A stretch of 11,252 nt of DNA from JAQVWU01 sp964628455 (GCA_964628455.1 CAZVPD010000128.1:1-11252), one strand, 5' to 3'; counted from the first letter of the stretch, positions 1-7,611 are shown. Made by a program: numbers and translations. Notes: a model not told the origin generated them from the letters alone.

Positions 1-190
1 TGCCGTTTATAGCATTATAATTTGTGGTTAAAGGAATATCATCAGAATCGGTATATGTAAAAGCAGAATTGCTGTTTAATGAGGTTATAGGAGGAATTGT
101 CCTGTTATTTGTATTGCATGAACATGACAATATTACCATTGATACAAATATCAATATTGTCAAAATTTTAACTTTTATATAAATATACAT
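1..190 (-). CDS. Lipoprotein precursor, N-terminal part only (cut by window edge)
   Basis: The frame is open from an ATG at 190 to the window edge, giving 63 residues. The N-terminus is a short charged stretch (MYIYIKVK), then a hydrophobic core and a lipobox ending in ILSCSC. This is a type II (lipoprotein) signal peptide with Cys23 or Cys25 as the lipidated residue. After it comes a Ser/Thr/Asn-rich linker typical of surface lipoproteins. The start lies 42 nt after the stop of permease 2, so the two are probably in one transcript. The ribosome binding site is weak (GCGAG about 7 nt upstream). By position it looks like the lipoprotein of a third module. The Cys-Asp-Pro-Leu-Cys motif of the other two would lie outside the window, so membership of that family is inferred. 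The short open frame is supported mainly by the signal peptide and the operon position. Confidence 0.72.
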   Translation of the reverse strand, partial: MYIYIKVKILTILIFVSMVILSCSCNTNNRTIPPITSLNSNSAFTYTDSDDIPLTTNYNAING

Positions 191-232
191 ATATTATTCT
201 CGCTTTATTTTAGGATTTCAATAATATTCGTT

Positions 233-2476
233 TTAAGTTACCCATTTCCTATAACATTTAAGTAAGCTTAAAACTGTTACAGTCGTAAAAAAAACGAACA
301 TGATAAAAATTATTAAAAAATCCAATGGATGACCAAGAGAGAGAGCCAGTCCTGAATATCCTCCTGCATACGTGTAAAAATTAAAATATTTTAAAAATTC
401 GACACCTGATTTTTCAAATAAAACGGGAAATAATAATATTCCGGTCCCTGTTATTATTGCGGGCAGTCTTTTTTTAAATAATTCCGATAAACATCCTACA
501 AATAGCGAAAAAACAAGAAGGCAGAATACTCTTAAAAATTCGCAGATAACAGCCATTCCGAATAGAGAGACAGGTAAATCCAATCCGGCAAACAAAGGAA
601 GCGAAGTGGCGGCGGCATTCGGAAGAGGGAATGTATAATATTGTGTTATAAAATAAACCGAGGTTATTTCCGACAAAATGGCTCCAGATATACAGCAGGC
701 AATCAATACGTTAATCTTAGTATTAAATAATTGTTTCCTTCCGTACCGCATGGTTTTTAAAACAACAGCCATTCCATACGCCGAAGTTTTTGCATCATGC
801 TCTGTTGAAAAAAGGCAGCTGCCAAGCAACAGAACACTCATATAAAGGTACAAATCGGGACTCCGCCTGAAAAAAGCATTCCAGCCGGTGTCATATACAA
901 AACCGATCTTCATTGTGTCGGAACGTAATGATAAATAATGATTGACAGTTTCCACCTGTCTGAAAGCGTCCCGGCGAACCGGTATATCAGAATACAGCGA
1001 TAATGTTTTCTCATACTCTTCGATAGATATTTCATTTCTTAAGAATCTGTTTTCAGCCTGGTCCCAAAGCTTTTGCTCATCATCCAGTTTGACTGCTTCA
1101 CCATAAATATCCGCCGACTTTTCCTTATTCCAAATACTCGATTCAACCGTATCGCCCGAATAATACGTCATATAGTCTCTGTATATTTTCTCAAACGCCG
1201 TAACCGCTTTATATTGCTGTGTGCCTGTATATACGCTTGCCGTGAAAAACATCAAAAGAATAATCCATATATGTGACGAGATGATGATTTTATATAGCTC
1301 GCAGCTAAACAGAGATAGAGAATATGATTTTTCCGGTTTCATCTGTTGTGAACGCAGTTTTCTGACGATTGACAGACCTGGTGCGGTCTGTATAGATTTA
1401 CCGCATATTTTTTTAAAGAAACGAAAAGCTGTCAGTTTATTTGCGGTATACACAGGTCTGTGAAAACAATATATCATAACATTGGCAAAGACAAGCACCG
1501 CGGCTGCGATAATAAGATATAAGAATACGAATGAAGCGGCATGATAAAGCCTTCCAAACCATGAAACCGCGCGGTAACGCGACATCAGAGGTGTAACGGC
1601 ACCGATTGTATATAAACTTATATAACGAAGGGGACTGAAAAGAGGAGCAGTTATTGCGTCTGCCAAAACAACATTGATCGCAGCAATACCTGTTGCCCAG
1701 ACACAGCATATAAGAATATTGTATGTATATGAAACAAATAAAAGGCACACAAGTGCAAAAACAAACAATACCGCTATTTTTATAATACAGGAAATAATAA
1801 AATACTGCCATACCGTTATCACATAAGGACACAAAGCCATCTCCGGCAGCACCTGTATAGCCGAAGACAACGGCAGACTTTTCCCATAAAGCACCATACT
1901 TGCTGATGATGAAATCAGCACCATTGCAAACGATGCGGAAAACAACGCGGTCAGCTTCGCAAAGGCCAACGTCAGCCGTCCGTGTTTTACCGTATGCAAA
2001 ACAGGCAGCAGGTCAAAACTGTAATCATCTATATAAACCGAGGCAGTAAATATAAAAATGATTATCGCCAGATAAACAAGATCATAAGAGTATAGAAAAT
2101 ATCTGCCCGATAAAAGGAAATCGCTGTCGCTTAACCGCACGCTTTCCGTAATATGCCCGTATATATTCAATACATTCCGCTCATATTCGGTCTGAAGCCC
2201 TTCTGTTTCGTATTGAATTTCAAGATTCTGTTCCGCTGTATTACATACCAGGCGCAGGTTTCGATAAAATTCATCGGCAGACATTACGGTATTTACCACG
2301 GTTTGTTTTGTTGTCAACGAATTATTGCCTGATATTTCGCCCGAAGAAATATTCTCGCCGTCAGAGCCTGTATATAAAAAAAATGTAATAAAATTTAAAA
2401 AAAGTAAAATAATAACCGCAATTACTTTCTTTATATCAGTAAAAAAGCGGTATATAATATATACGCAGCACTTCAT
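233..2476 (-). CDS. Large two-part ABC-2-like permease (permease 2, about 747 aa)
   Basis: This is a polytopic membrane protein built as two similar halves. Half 1 has a membrane segment at residues about 17-36, an outer-face region to about 132, then a cluster of membrane segments from 133 to about 335. Half 2 repeats the plan: a segment near 401-417, an outer helical region of about 120 residues, then a second cluster from about 540 to the C-terminus. Residues near 151-176 and 559-587, just after the first segment of each cluster, show the ABC-2 permease pattern of an acidic residue, a Leu-rich turn, basic residues and a Lys. It is related to permease 1: both have TVWQY, TGWNxFF and ISxEEY signatures. 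The ATG at 2476 follows the TGA of the lipoprotein gene by 2 nt, so translation is probably coupled; a TTG at 2482 is an alternative start. Unlike the upstream module, no ATPase gene follows it. It may share the ATPase encoded at 4419-5324. Substrate and direction of transport are unknown. Confidence 0.85.
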   Translation of the reverse strand: MKCCVYIIYRFFTDIKKVIAVIILLFLNFITFFLYTGSDGENISSGEISGNNSLTTKQTVVNTVMSADEFYRNLRLVCNTAEQNLEIQYETEGLQTEYERNVLNIYGHITESVRLSDSDFLLSGRYFLYSYDLVYLAIIIFIFTASVYIDDYSFDLLPVLHTVKHGRLTLAFAKLTALFSASFAMVLISSSASMVLYGKSLPLSSAIQVLPEMALCPYVITVWQYFIISCIIKIAVLFVFALVCLLFVSYTYNILICCVWATGIAAINVVLADAITAPLFSPLRYISLYTIGAVTPLMSRYRAVSWFGRLYHAASFVFLYLIIAAAVLVFANVMIYCFHRPVYTANKLTAFRFFKKICGKSIQTAPGLSIVRKLRSQQMKPEKSYSLSLFSCELYKIIISSHIWIILLMFFTASVYTGTQQYKAVTAFEKIYRDYMTYYSGDTVESSIWNKEKSADIYGEAVKLDDEQKLWDQAENRFLRNEISIEEYEKTLSLYSDIPVRRDAFRQVETVNHYLSLRSDTMKIGFVYDTGWNAFFRRSPDLYLYMSVLLLGSCLFSTEHDAKTSAYGMAVVLKTMRYGRKQLFNTKINVLIACCISGAILSEITSVYFITQYYTFPLPNAAATSLPLFAGLDLPVSLFGMAVICEFLRVFCLLVFSLFVGCLSELFKKRLPAIITGTGILLFPVLFEKSGVEFLKYFNFYTYAGGYSGLALSLGHPLDFLIIFIMFVFFTTVTVLSLLKCYRKWVT

Positions 2477-2478
2477 AA

Positions 2479-3756
2479 TCAATACATCACATAGTCGGCA
2501 GCAATGCGTACAACTTCCCCGCTTGCAAGCGAAACGCCGGCTATACCATTAATGACACCGAGTTTGTTGCCTTTTGTATAAGGTTCCTTTAACTGGGAGT
2601 AGAATATACCATCGCAGACCGCATACGTTTCACCTAAGTAATATCCCTTATCAGGTAAACCACTAAGCACAGCCACTTCAACACCAATCTTTGAACCGGC
2701 TTCTTCAGCATGTACCGCATATACTTTATTCCCATTAAATATAGTGGCTGTCACACGGGTAATTACGTATTCATTCTTTTCATTATACACCGGATAATCC
2801 CATTCAAATCCTTCTATCGGGTCATATATCGAATAGTATAAAATGTCATTATCATAACAGAACCATGTAATGTTTTTATACAACAAATCATGTTCATCTG
2901 TCTCCGTGTTGAGACGGTATAAATCACCATAATGCTCATTTTCATTCTGTGTAAGATAATATATACACTTTCCTTTGACAGTATATATCCATACTCTGTC
3001 AGAAGATATTAAAGTTTTACTGTTTTTTAAATTAACGTCGCAGCGTATAAGATTTCGCTGCGTATTCAGATAATATATATATCCGGCAGCGGCAGTCATA
3101 CGGTAGATTTCCGACGCAGGTGGCAATTCCGTTAGTTTCACAATTTTACCCGATATGATATCGTATCGATTGATCAATTGTGTAGATATCATCTTTCCCG
3201 AATCAGTCTGACCATCATATCGAATGATAGAAAAATATAAAAACCTGCCAAGTCTGGTTAACAGATGACCGCCGGTGTCAAATGTAGATAAAATCCTGGT
3301 TTGAGACGAAGACAAATCATAAGCCGCCAATTTTTGTCCTGCCATATCTTCGCCGTATATCATTATATATAGTATACCGTTTACCGCATACGCGTTCATA
3401 GAACCGCTTGCTGCATACGCAATACAAGATTGGGATGTGTGATTACAAAGCGGATCGCGGCATATTGAGTGTACCTGCAGTATATCGGCGTTATTTATAT
3501 GTATATAATACCAATTATTAAAATAAGCATATATACCGTTGTCTGCAGGATATAGCTGGATCCGTTCAGATACCGGGTCAGATAAAATATCCGCATATTT
3601 TCCGTTATCATATATTTCTTCGTATGTATATTCAATCAGCTGCGCTTCAGCCGCGATGTTCTGTGATGATTCCTTATCATGTTTCTCCGATTGACGGCAT
3701 CCCGAAGATAAAAGCAGTAATATAATAAAAATGTATGCAAAGATATAAATTTTCAT
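2479..3756 (-). CDS. Surface lipoprotein, probable beta-propeller, with Cys-Asp-Pro-Leu-Cys-x-His motif (lipoprotein 2, 425 aa)
   Basis: The precursor starts MKIYIF, followed by a hydrophobic stretch and a lipobox (LSSGC) with Cys20 as the lipid-modified residue. The frame is open 16 codons further upstream, to 3804. The ATG at 3756 is chosen because it gives a proper lipoprotein signal and has a clear GAGGA site 7 nt upstream. The mature part is made of many short units such as IYYL, LYYSIY and GIFYSQ separated by turns, the pattern of beta-propeller or DUF5050-like proteins. No fold was computed. A motif at residues 99-111 has Cys99, Asp101-Pro-Leu, Cys104, His106 and Cys111. Lipoprotein 1 has the same motif at almost the same place, and it may bind a metal or form disulfides. 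The gene sits between a secreted-protein gene and a permease gene. A role as binding, sensing or immunity protein on the outer face of the membrane is inferred from context. Confidence 0.85.
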   Translation of the reverse strand: MKIYIFAYIFIILLLLSSGCRQSEKHDKESSQNIAAEAQLIEYTYEEIYDNGKYADILSDPVSERIQLYPADNGIYAYFNNWYYIHINNADILQVHSICRDPLCNHTSQSCIAYAASGSMNAYAVNGILYIMIYGEDMAGQKLAAYDLSSSQTRILSTFDTGGHLLTRLGRFLYFSIIRYDGQTDSGKMISTQLINRYDIISGKIVKLTELPPASEIYRMTAAAGYIYYLNTQRNLIRCDVNLKNSKTLISSDRVWIYTVKGKCIYYLTQNENEHYGDLYRLNTETDEHDLLYKNITWFCYDNDILYYSIYDPIEGFEWDYPVYNEKNEYVITRVTATIFNGNKVYAVHAEEAGSKIGVEVAVLSGLPDKGYYLGETYAVCDGIFYSQLKEPYTKGNKLGVINGIAGVSLASGEVVRIAADYVMY

Positions 3757-3763
3757 ATGTTCA

Positions 3764-3768
3764 TCCTC
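3764..3768 (-). promoter_or_regulatory. Ribosome binding site deciding the start of lipoprotein 2
   Basis: GAGGA on the minus strand lies 7 nt before the ATG at 3756. It favours this ATG over the upstream ATG at 3804 in the same frame, which would put 16 polar residues before the signal peptide. Confidence 0.7.
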
Positions 3769-3778
3769 AATATAAATC

Positions 3779-3825
3779 AAGATATTTTGGGAGAACCATG
3801 ACAAAAATCCGTTCTCCCTGATCTT
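3779..3825 (-). terminator. Intergenic hairpin between secreted protein 2 and lipoprotein 2 (candidate attenuator)
   Basis: A perfect 8-bp inverted repeat, GGGAGAAC (3818-3811 read on the minus strand) and GTTCTCCC (3796-3789), encloses a 14-nt loop. An outer 5-bp stem, AAGAT with ATCTT (3821-3825 and 3779-3783), flanks it across a small internal loop. Only AAAATAT follows, with no run of T, so it is not a strong intrinsic terminator. A partial terminator, or a structure protecting the 3' end of the short upstream message, fits better. The same position in the other module (9006-9058) also holds a hairpin. Confidence 0.5.
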
Positions 3826-3846
3826 ACTTATAAATAGTCAAATTTA

Positions 3847-4197
3847 TTATTCATCATAATAAATATATTGATAACCATCAACGACGGACCGGATTGATCT
3901 TCTTGCCGGAGCGATACTTGCGTCGCCGCGTGTAAGATATACAACCTGTTTGTAAGCATCCCAACCCCCGGATATCAGGTTTCCATTAATGTCATACAGA
4001 TATATAGCTCCATATGCGCCAATGCCATCATAATCTGTAACAACCAATGAATAAATCCTGCCGTTATCACTGCTGGTTAACACTGATGTTCCGACTGCAT
4101 TGTTATTTGAATCATAAATAACTAATGCATTTACAGATGAAGTCATCAAGCTGAACAACATAATAACACATATTGAGGTTATAAAAAACTTTTTCAT
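3847..4197 (-). CDS. Small secreted cysteine-free protein (secreted protein 2, 116 aa)
   Basis: The protein begins MKKFFITSIC, followed by a hydrophobic core and an SVNA site. This is a classical Sec signal peptide cleaved after about residue 25, leaving a mature chain of about 91 residues. The mature part has no cysteine. It is rich in Tyr, Gly, Asp, Asn and Ser and looks beta-stranded, with short units such as AIYLYDINGN and YQYIYYDE. The frame is open to a GTG at 4209, but the ATG at 4197 has GGGGGA 4 nt upstream and starts the signal peptide directly. It is the first gene after a gap of about 220 nt and is followed by a hairpin, then the lipoprotein and permease genes. I do not recognise a family. 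The order (secreted protein, then ABC genes) resembles the lactococcin 972 type of bacteriocin operon, so a bacteriocin, signal or transporter-partner role is possible but not shown by sequence. Confidence 0.8.
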   Translation of the reverse strand: MKKFFITSICVIMLFSLMTSSVNALVIYDSNNNAVGTSVLTSSDNGRIYSLVVTDYDGIGAYGAIYLYDINGNLISGGWDAYKQVVYLTRGDASIAPARRSIRSVVDGYQYIYYDE

Positions 4198-4201
4198 GTC
4201 A

Positions 4202-4207
4202 TCCCCC
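4202..4207 (-). promoter_or_regulatory. Ribosome binding site deciding the start of secreted protein 2
   Basis: GGGGGA on the minus strand lies 4 nt before the ATG at 4197. The alternative GTG at 4209 overlaps the upstream edge of this site, so the ATG is the better start. Confidence 0.6.
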
Positions 4208-4219
4208 ACTTAAAACAAC

Positions 4220-4254
4220 TGATATCAGATTACGATCAAAAGTCGCTGATATCG
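4220..4254 (-). promoter_or_regulatory. Paired TGATATC boxes upstream of secreted protein 2
   Basis: A perfect palindrome, CTGATATCAG, covers 4219-4228 and a second TGATATC begins at 4247, 27 nt from the first. The leader of the other secreted-protein gene has a TGATATCA palindrome at 9507 and a TGATAT box at 9532, 25 nt apart. The shared spacing suggests a regulator site, but the region is AT-rich and the match could be chance. Confidence 0.3.
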
Positions 4255-4267
4255 TACGGCTTATCAG

Positions 4268-4290
4268 ATTTTAAACCATTGGATTAACAG
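4268..4290 (-). promoter_or_regulatory. Shared upstream element CTGTTAAT...GTTTAAAAT (module 2), candidate promoter
   Basis: On the minus strand CTGTTAAT (4290-4283) is followed after 6 nt by GTTTAAAAT (4276-4268), which contains TAAAAT, one base from a consensus -10 box. The same two words occur in the same order upstream of the other secreted-protein gene (9576-9549), 11 nt apart. No convincing -35 box was found at the right distance, so promoter function is tentative. Confidence 0.3.
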
Positions 4291-4310
4291 TTCCTTTCAT
4301 TTATCCAAAT

Positions 4311-4333
4311 GTTACATATGACGTCTATGTAAC
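4311..4333. promoter_or_regulatory. Perfect inverted repeat GTTACATA / TATGTAAC, operator-like
   Basis: GTTACATA (4311-4318) and TATGTAAC (4326-4333) are exact reverse complements around 7 nt. Further copies of the half-site occur as TTTATGTAA at 4347-4355 and as TTTATGTAAC at 9599-9608 upstream of the other secreted-protein gene. The clustering ahead of the first gene of each module suggests a binding site for a dimeric regulator. No regulator gene is present in the window. Confidence 0.35.
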
Positions 4334-4353
4334 ATGTAAATTATTATTTATGT

Positions 4354-4379
4354 AAGTAAGCTTCCGTCGAAGTTTACTT
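4354..4379. repeat. Inverted repeat downstream of the intact ATPase gene
   Basis: AAGTAAGCTTC (4354-4364) pairs with GAAGTTTACTT (4369-4379) around a 4-nt loop. It has one G-U wobble if transcribed on the plus strand and one A-C mismatch on the minus strand. It lies about 40 nt past the ATPase stop and could end that transcript, but no T run follows in either direction. Confidence 0.35.
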
Positions 4380-4418
4380 TATCATACAATTTATAAGATG
4401 ATACGTTTACGCGGCCGG

Positions 4419-5324
4419 TTATTGCGTGTCACCGAAAACGGTCAGATAATAATCCTCAAGCGACGGAGATACGTTTACCGCATGATCATCGGGCTTCGGG
4501 TCCGACAGAACCCGCAGCGAAACGCCGGCATCGTTTTTGACGATATTGGTCACGCGGAACCGTTCCTGCATCACGGTCACGTCCGCTTCGGCGCAGGGAA
4601 CGCTCCAGACTTTTCCTTCGATCTTCTTGATCAGTTCCGCGGGAGGCGCGTTGTCGGTGATGACGCCTTTTTTCAGCAGGATAATATCACGGGCGATGTA
4701 TTCGACATCACTCACGACATGTGTCGCGATGATCACGATTTTATTGAATGCTATTTTAGATATGTAATTTCGTATCGCTATCCGCTGCTTGGGATCGAGT
4801 CCTGCGGTCGGTTCGTCGAGGATCAATATTTCCGGATCTCCGAGGACAGCCTGCGCTAACGCCAGGCGCTGCTTCATGCCGCCGGAGAGCGCTCCGATTT
4901 TCCTGCGGGGTACGTCGGACAGTTCGACCGCTTCGAGGATCCCGCCGATCTGCTTTTTCGCTTCCGGCTTTTTCATCCCTTTGAGCGCTGCCATATACCA
5001 CATGAACCGCTCAACGGAAAAGTTCGGATACATGCCCGGATACTGCGGCATGAAACCGAGTTTTTCGCGGAAGCGCACGCCCATTTTAAGAACATTTTCT
5101 TCGGAACCTTCGCCACCGGTATAGGTGATTTCACCCGAATCCGCCTTAATGCTGTCGGTGATGATATTCATCAACGTCGATTTTCCGCTACCATTTGGTC
5201 CGAGTAATGCATATATACCCGGTTCAAGCGTTGATGAAAAACGGTCGAGTGCGAGAGTGCTGCCATAATTTTTTGTAATATTCTTTATTCTTAATTTTAT
5301 CGGACATACCGCCTTCCAATCCAT
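4419..5324 (-). CDS. ABC transporter ATP-binding protein, intact
   Basis: This is a complete ABC ATPase of 301 residues that would sit on the inner face of the membrane and power the adjoining permease. All the expected motifs are present: Walker A GPNGSGKST (42-50), Q-loop Gln94, signature LSGGM (146-150), Walker B ILILDE (166-171), D-loop GLD (175-177) and switch His202. A C-terminal extension of about 75 residues resembles the ABC-2 ATPase group. The ATG at 5324 lies inside the end of permease 1 (28-nt overlap) and has no clear ribosome binding site. An ATA at 5300, aligned with the ATG of the broken copy, has a good site upstream. Base composition is unusual: 62% GC in 4861-4980 against 29% in 6361-6480 of the neighbouring permease. 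About 665 bp of it is nearly repeated in the pseudogene at 9704-10585. Function as an ABC ATPase is near certain; the cargo is unknown. Confidence 0.95.
   Translation of the reverse strand: MDWKAVCPIKLRIKNITKNYGSTLALDRFSSTLEPGIYALLGPNGSGKSTLMNIITDSIKADSGEITYTGGEGSEENVLKMGVRFREKLGFMPQYPGMYPNFSVERFMWYMAALKGMKKPEAKKQIGGILEAVELSDVPRRKIGALSGGMKQRLALAQAVLGDPEILILDEPTAGLDPKQRIAIRNYISKIAFNKIVIIATHVVSDVEYIARDIILLKKGVITDNAPPAELIKKIEGKVWSVPCAEADVTVMQERFRVTNIVKNDAGVSLRVLSDPKPDDHAVNVSPSLEDYYLTVFGDTQ
4426..5090. repeat. Long direct repeat, copy A (ATPase body)
   Basis: This aligns without gaps to 9726-10390 at a constant offset of 5,300 bp. A hand count gives about 50 differences in 665 bases (about 93% identity). 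The stretch 4804-4964 is identical to 10104-10264 (161 bp). Most differences are silent: about 10 amino acid changes in about 221 residues. Similarity drops sharply past both ends. Confidence 0.9.
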
Positions 5325-7573
5325 TTTATATATGCTTTGGTCATTGACGCGGCTGTCAAAACAATGCAGACCACATATGTTATTGATTGTGATACATATA
5401 CAGGTGACATAAAATACGGCAAGCTCATAAATCGTAAAATCGAAATGTCGTAATATTCAGTTATAAACGGGATGAAAATAATGATGGCTGAAATAATCAT
5501 TGTTTTAATATGACTTTCAAGAATAACAGATAATGACATGATCAGCAAAAAGCAAATGATATAACCCGCAAAACTGATTCCTTTATATAGAATAACATAA
5601 GAAAAAATATCAATATTCATGTTTAATTCTGCATAACGCGATATGCTTATGACATTCGCGGATAAATAATCAATATCGTAATAATGCAATAAATTGTATA
5701 TGTCTATCAGGCTGAAAACCACATATATCAGAACTGCCGTCAATAAGATGAATATTGTTTTGGTGCGGAATGTAATCACGCGCCCTTTTTTTGTCAGACG
5801 CAATATCTTCGAAAAACCGGAATCATACTCAACAGAAAATGTATTTCCGCAAATAAATATCGTCGTCATCACCACAGCGATGTCAATTGATACTCCGAGC
5901 ATACGGTCAATTCCTTCTTCATAAATAAACTCAACGTTTTCATGAAGCTTTTGTACTTCGATGAGATAATTTCTACGTTCATACAGCCTTTTAAAAGCAT
6001 TTTTGCAATAATTGGCATAATTATATCGGTTTGTGTATGATTTGTATTCCTCATATGATATTTTACCGCTTTGGTATGACGATTGCATTTCCGAATAACT
6101 ATTAAGAATACCGTCGATATAATCTTTCTCCTGTTCAATATACTGCAGCTTTTCTTCTGTCACCGGACCCTGAAGCTTTTCAATATATTCAATGTATAAA
6201 GCTTCCGACGCGTTCATATTCGGACGGTAATATATGACCGAAAGGACGCATTTTAATAAAACGGCTGCAAAGATAATCCAGATACCGGCTTCACATACAA
6301 GTAGTTTGTAACCTTCCGCCGCGAATAATGACATTGCGCCATGGGAAAGATTATCCGCTTTCCTTTCTTTTGTAATAATAATATATGACAAATTTTTTTT
6401 AATCAGCGATATGACGGAAATAACGATAATCAAGCTGATTAAGACAACGAAAACAGCATATGTGTAATCGGCACAGTAATTGAATACATTCAGTCCCCGG
6501 AATTTTGTAAAAAGGATATTTATATCAGTCAATTCAATGACGCTGAATTTTTGCAGAAAATAATATTTTGAAACAGGATCAATTTCCCTTAAAATCGCTC
6601 CGGAAACTGCAAGAAGAACAGTAAAAACAAAAGCCGGCATTTCGTTTCCTGCATATTGACCAATAACAGCGACAAATAAAGAAAAGCATATAAATATAAC
6701 TATACGTATTGTCACATAGATGATCAGATATTGCCAAACGGTTAAATTGAACCGACAATATGTAAAGTTATCAAGAGCCTGAACGGGTATTTCGGCTGAT
6801 GAAAGTCCGCAGGAAAGCATAAATACAGACAAGGGCAGTAATGTATATACAGCCGTCAGAGAAGCGGATGTAACGGCGATATAGCACAGCTTCGCACGAG
6901 TGACATTTCGTCCGCCTTTTTTGGAAATGTGAAGCAAATTTAATAATCCGGCGCGCCTGTCAACTGTAAAAATACTGCAAAATATTCCCAGAGACACGAG
7001 TAACAAAAGAAAAGACGGTGTTTGAAGAGAAAAAAATTCATTCCATCCTGTTATATCCGCAATTTTCCATGACATTTCCGCAAATGGATCATAAAGATTA
7101 ATCAGCTTTATATAATACCGGTATGTGTAGCTGTCACGGTTTTCTGTTGCCTTGATTCTCATGGACGCGTCGCGCAATAAAGAGTTCAGAGCCTGCCGGT
7201 GTTTGTCTGAAGCTTTGATGACGGCTTCAATATCAGAAAAAAGCTGTTTATCTCCGTAATCCGGTTGATTAATAAAAACATTTACGAAGACAGGAATGCT
7301 TTTGGCATCGCCGGATGAAAAAGACATATAATTCTGCGTTTTATATTCGGATAACCGATCCAGGTAATCATCATACAGTTTCTGGTATTCATTCTCATTT
7401 GTCAGATAAAGACCAAGCAGATTCTGTTTGGATTCGCGGATTTCCTTTGCCATGAAAGTAAATTCGTCCCTGTATTGATACGCTGCCATGCATATATTAA
7501 ATATGAGAAGAAGGCTGATGAATAGGATATTGAATTTATTCATATGTTTAGAAAATTCGCACTTTAACAGCAT
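5297..7573 (-). CDS. Large two-part ABC-2-like permease (permease 1, 758 aa)
   Basis: This membrane protein is about twice the length of a usual ABC-2 permease and is built of two similar halves. Half 1 has a membrane segment at about 14-31, an outer region of about 150 residues rich in charged helices, then membrane segments from about 186 to 392. Half 2 starts near 414 with a segment at about 428-447, an outer helical region to about 560 containing KISYEEYKS, and a final membrane cluster to the C-terminus. After the first segment of each cluster comes a basic turn followed by an RxK (near 204-228 and 583-606), as in ABC-2 proteins that contact the ATPase. TGWNEFF (175-181) in half 1 matches TGWNAFF in half 2 of permease 2, supporting an internal duplication. 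The ATG at 7573 has AAAGGCGG upstream. It lies 38 nt after lipoprotein 1 and overlaps the ATPase gene, so these three form one transport unit. Cargo and direction are unknown. Confidence 0.87.
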   Translation of the reverse strand: MLLKCEFSKHMNKFNILFISLLLIFNICMAAYQYRDEFTFMAKEIRESKQNLLGLYLTNENEYQKLYDDYLDRLSEYKTQNYMSFSSGDAKSIPVFVNVFINQPDYGDKQLFSDIEAVIKASDKHRQALNSLLRDASMRIKATENRDSYTYRYYIKLINLYDPFAEMSWKIADITGWNEFFSLQTPSFLLLLVSLGIFCSIFTVDRRAGLLNLLHISKKGGRNVTRAKLCYIAVTSASLTAVYTLLPLSVFMLSCGLSSAEIPVQALDNFTYCRFNLTVWQYLIIYVTIRIVIFICFSLFVAVIGQYAGNEMPAFVFTVLLAVSGAILREIDPVSKYYFLQKFSVIELTDINILFTKFRGLNVFNYCADYTYAVFVVLISLIIVISVISLIKKNLSYIIITKERKADNLSHGAMSLFAAEGYKLLVCEAGIWIIFAAVLLKCVLSVIYYRPNMNASEALYIEYIEKLQGPVTEEKLQYIEQEKDYIDGILNSYSEMQSSYQSGKISYEEYKSYTNRYNYANYCKNAFKRLYERRNYLIEVQKLHENVEFIYEEGIDRMLGVSIDIAVVMTTIFICGNTFSVEYDSGFSKILRLTKKGRVITFRTKTIFILLTAVLIYVVFSLIDIYNLLHYYDIDYLSANVISISRYAELNMNIDIFSYVILYKGISFAGYIICFLLIMSLSVILESHIKTMIISAIIIFIPFITEYYDISILRFMSLPYFMSPVYVSQSITYVVCIVLTAASMTKAYIKWIGRRYVR
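5298..5317 (-). promoter_or_regulatory. Strong ribosome binding site ahead of an ATA codon at the permease 1 / ATPase junction
   Basis: GGAAGGCGG (5317-5309 on the minus strand) stands 8 nt before ATA (5300-5298). That ATA overlaps the TAA stop of permease 1 as ATAA. It aligns with the first codon (ATG) of the broken ATPase copy. An ancestral ATGA start/stop overlap changed by one G-to-A step would give this arrangement. It may mark the ancestral or still-used ATPase start; the upstream ATG at 5324 is the conventional alternative. Confidence 0.35.
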
Positions 7574-7611
7574 TCTATATATCCGCCTTTCGCTATAAAA
7601 AGATTTACTGT

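Noticed and set aside
1437..1832. Minus-strand frame of 131 codons, rich in Cys and Tyr
   Set aside because: It overlaps permease 2 in another frame. The odd composition reflects the out-of-frame reading of hydrophobic codons.
4398..4859. Plus-strand open frame of 153 codons, with a similar one of 152 codons at 9701-10159
   Set aside because: Both lie antisense to the ATPase genes. Their similarity follows from the conserved ATPase sequence on the other strand, and GC-rich codons keep the opposite frame open. There is no signal peptide or supporting context.
4426..5090. The repeated GC-rich block as an insertion sequence or other transposable element
   Set aside because: The repeat is in-frame ATPase coding sequence. 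It has no terminal inverted repeats, target-site duplication or transposase.
4789..5124. Plus-strand open frame of 111 codons, with a counterpart at 10080-10523
   Set aside because: Antisense shadow of the ATPase signature and Walker B region. The counterpart runs into the decayed, unconserved 5' part, as expected for a chance frame.
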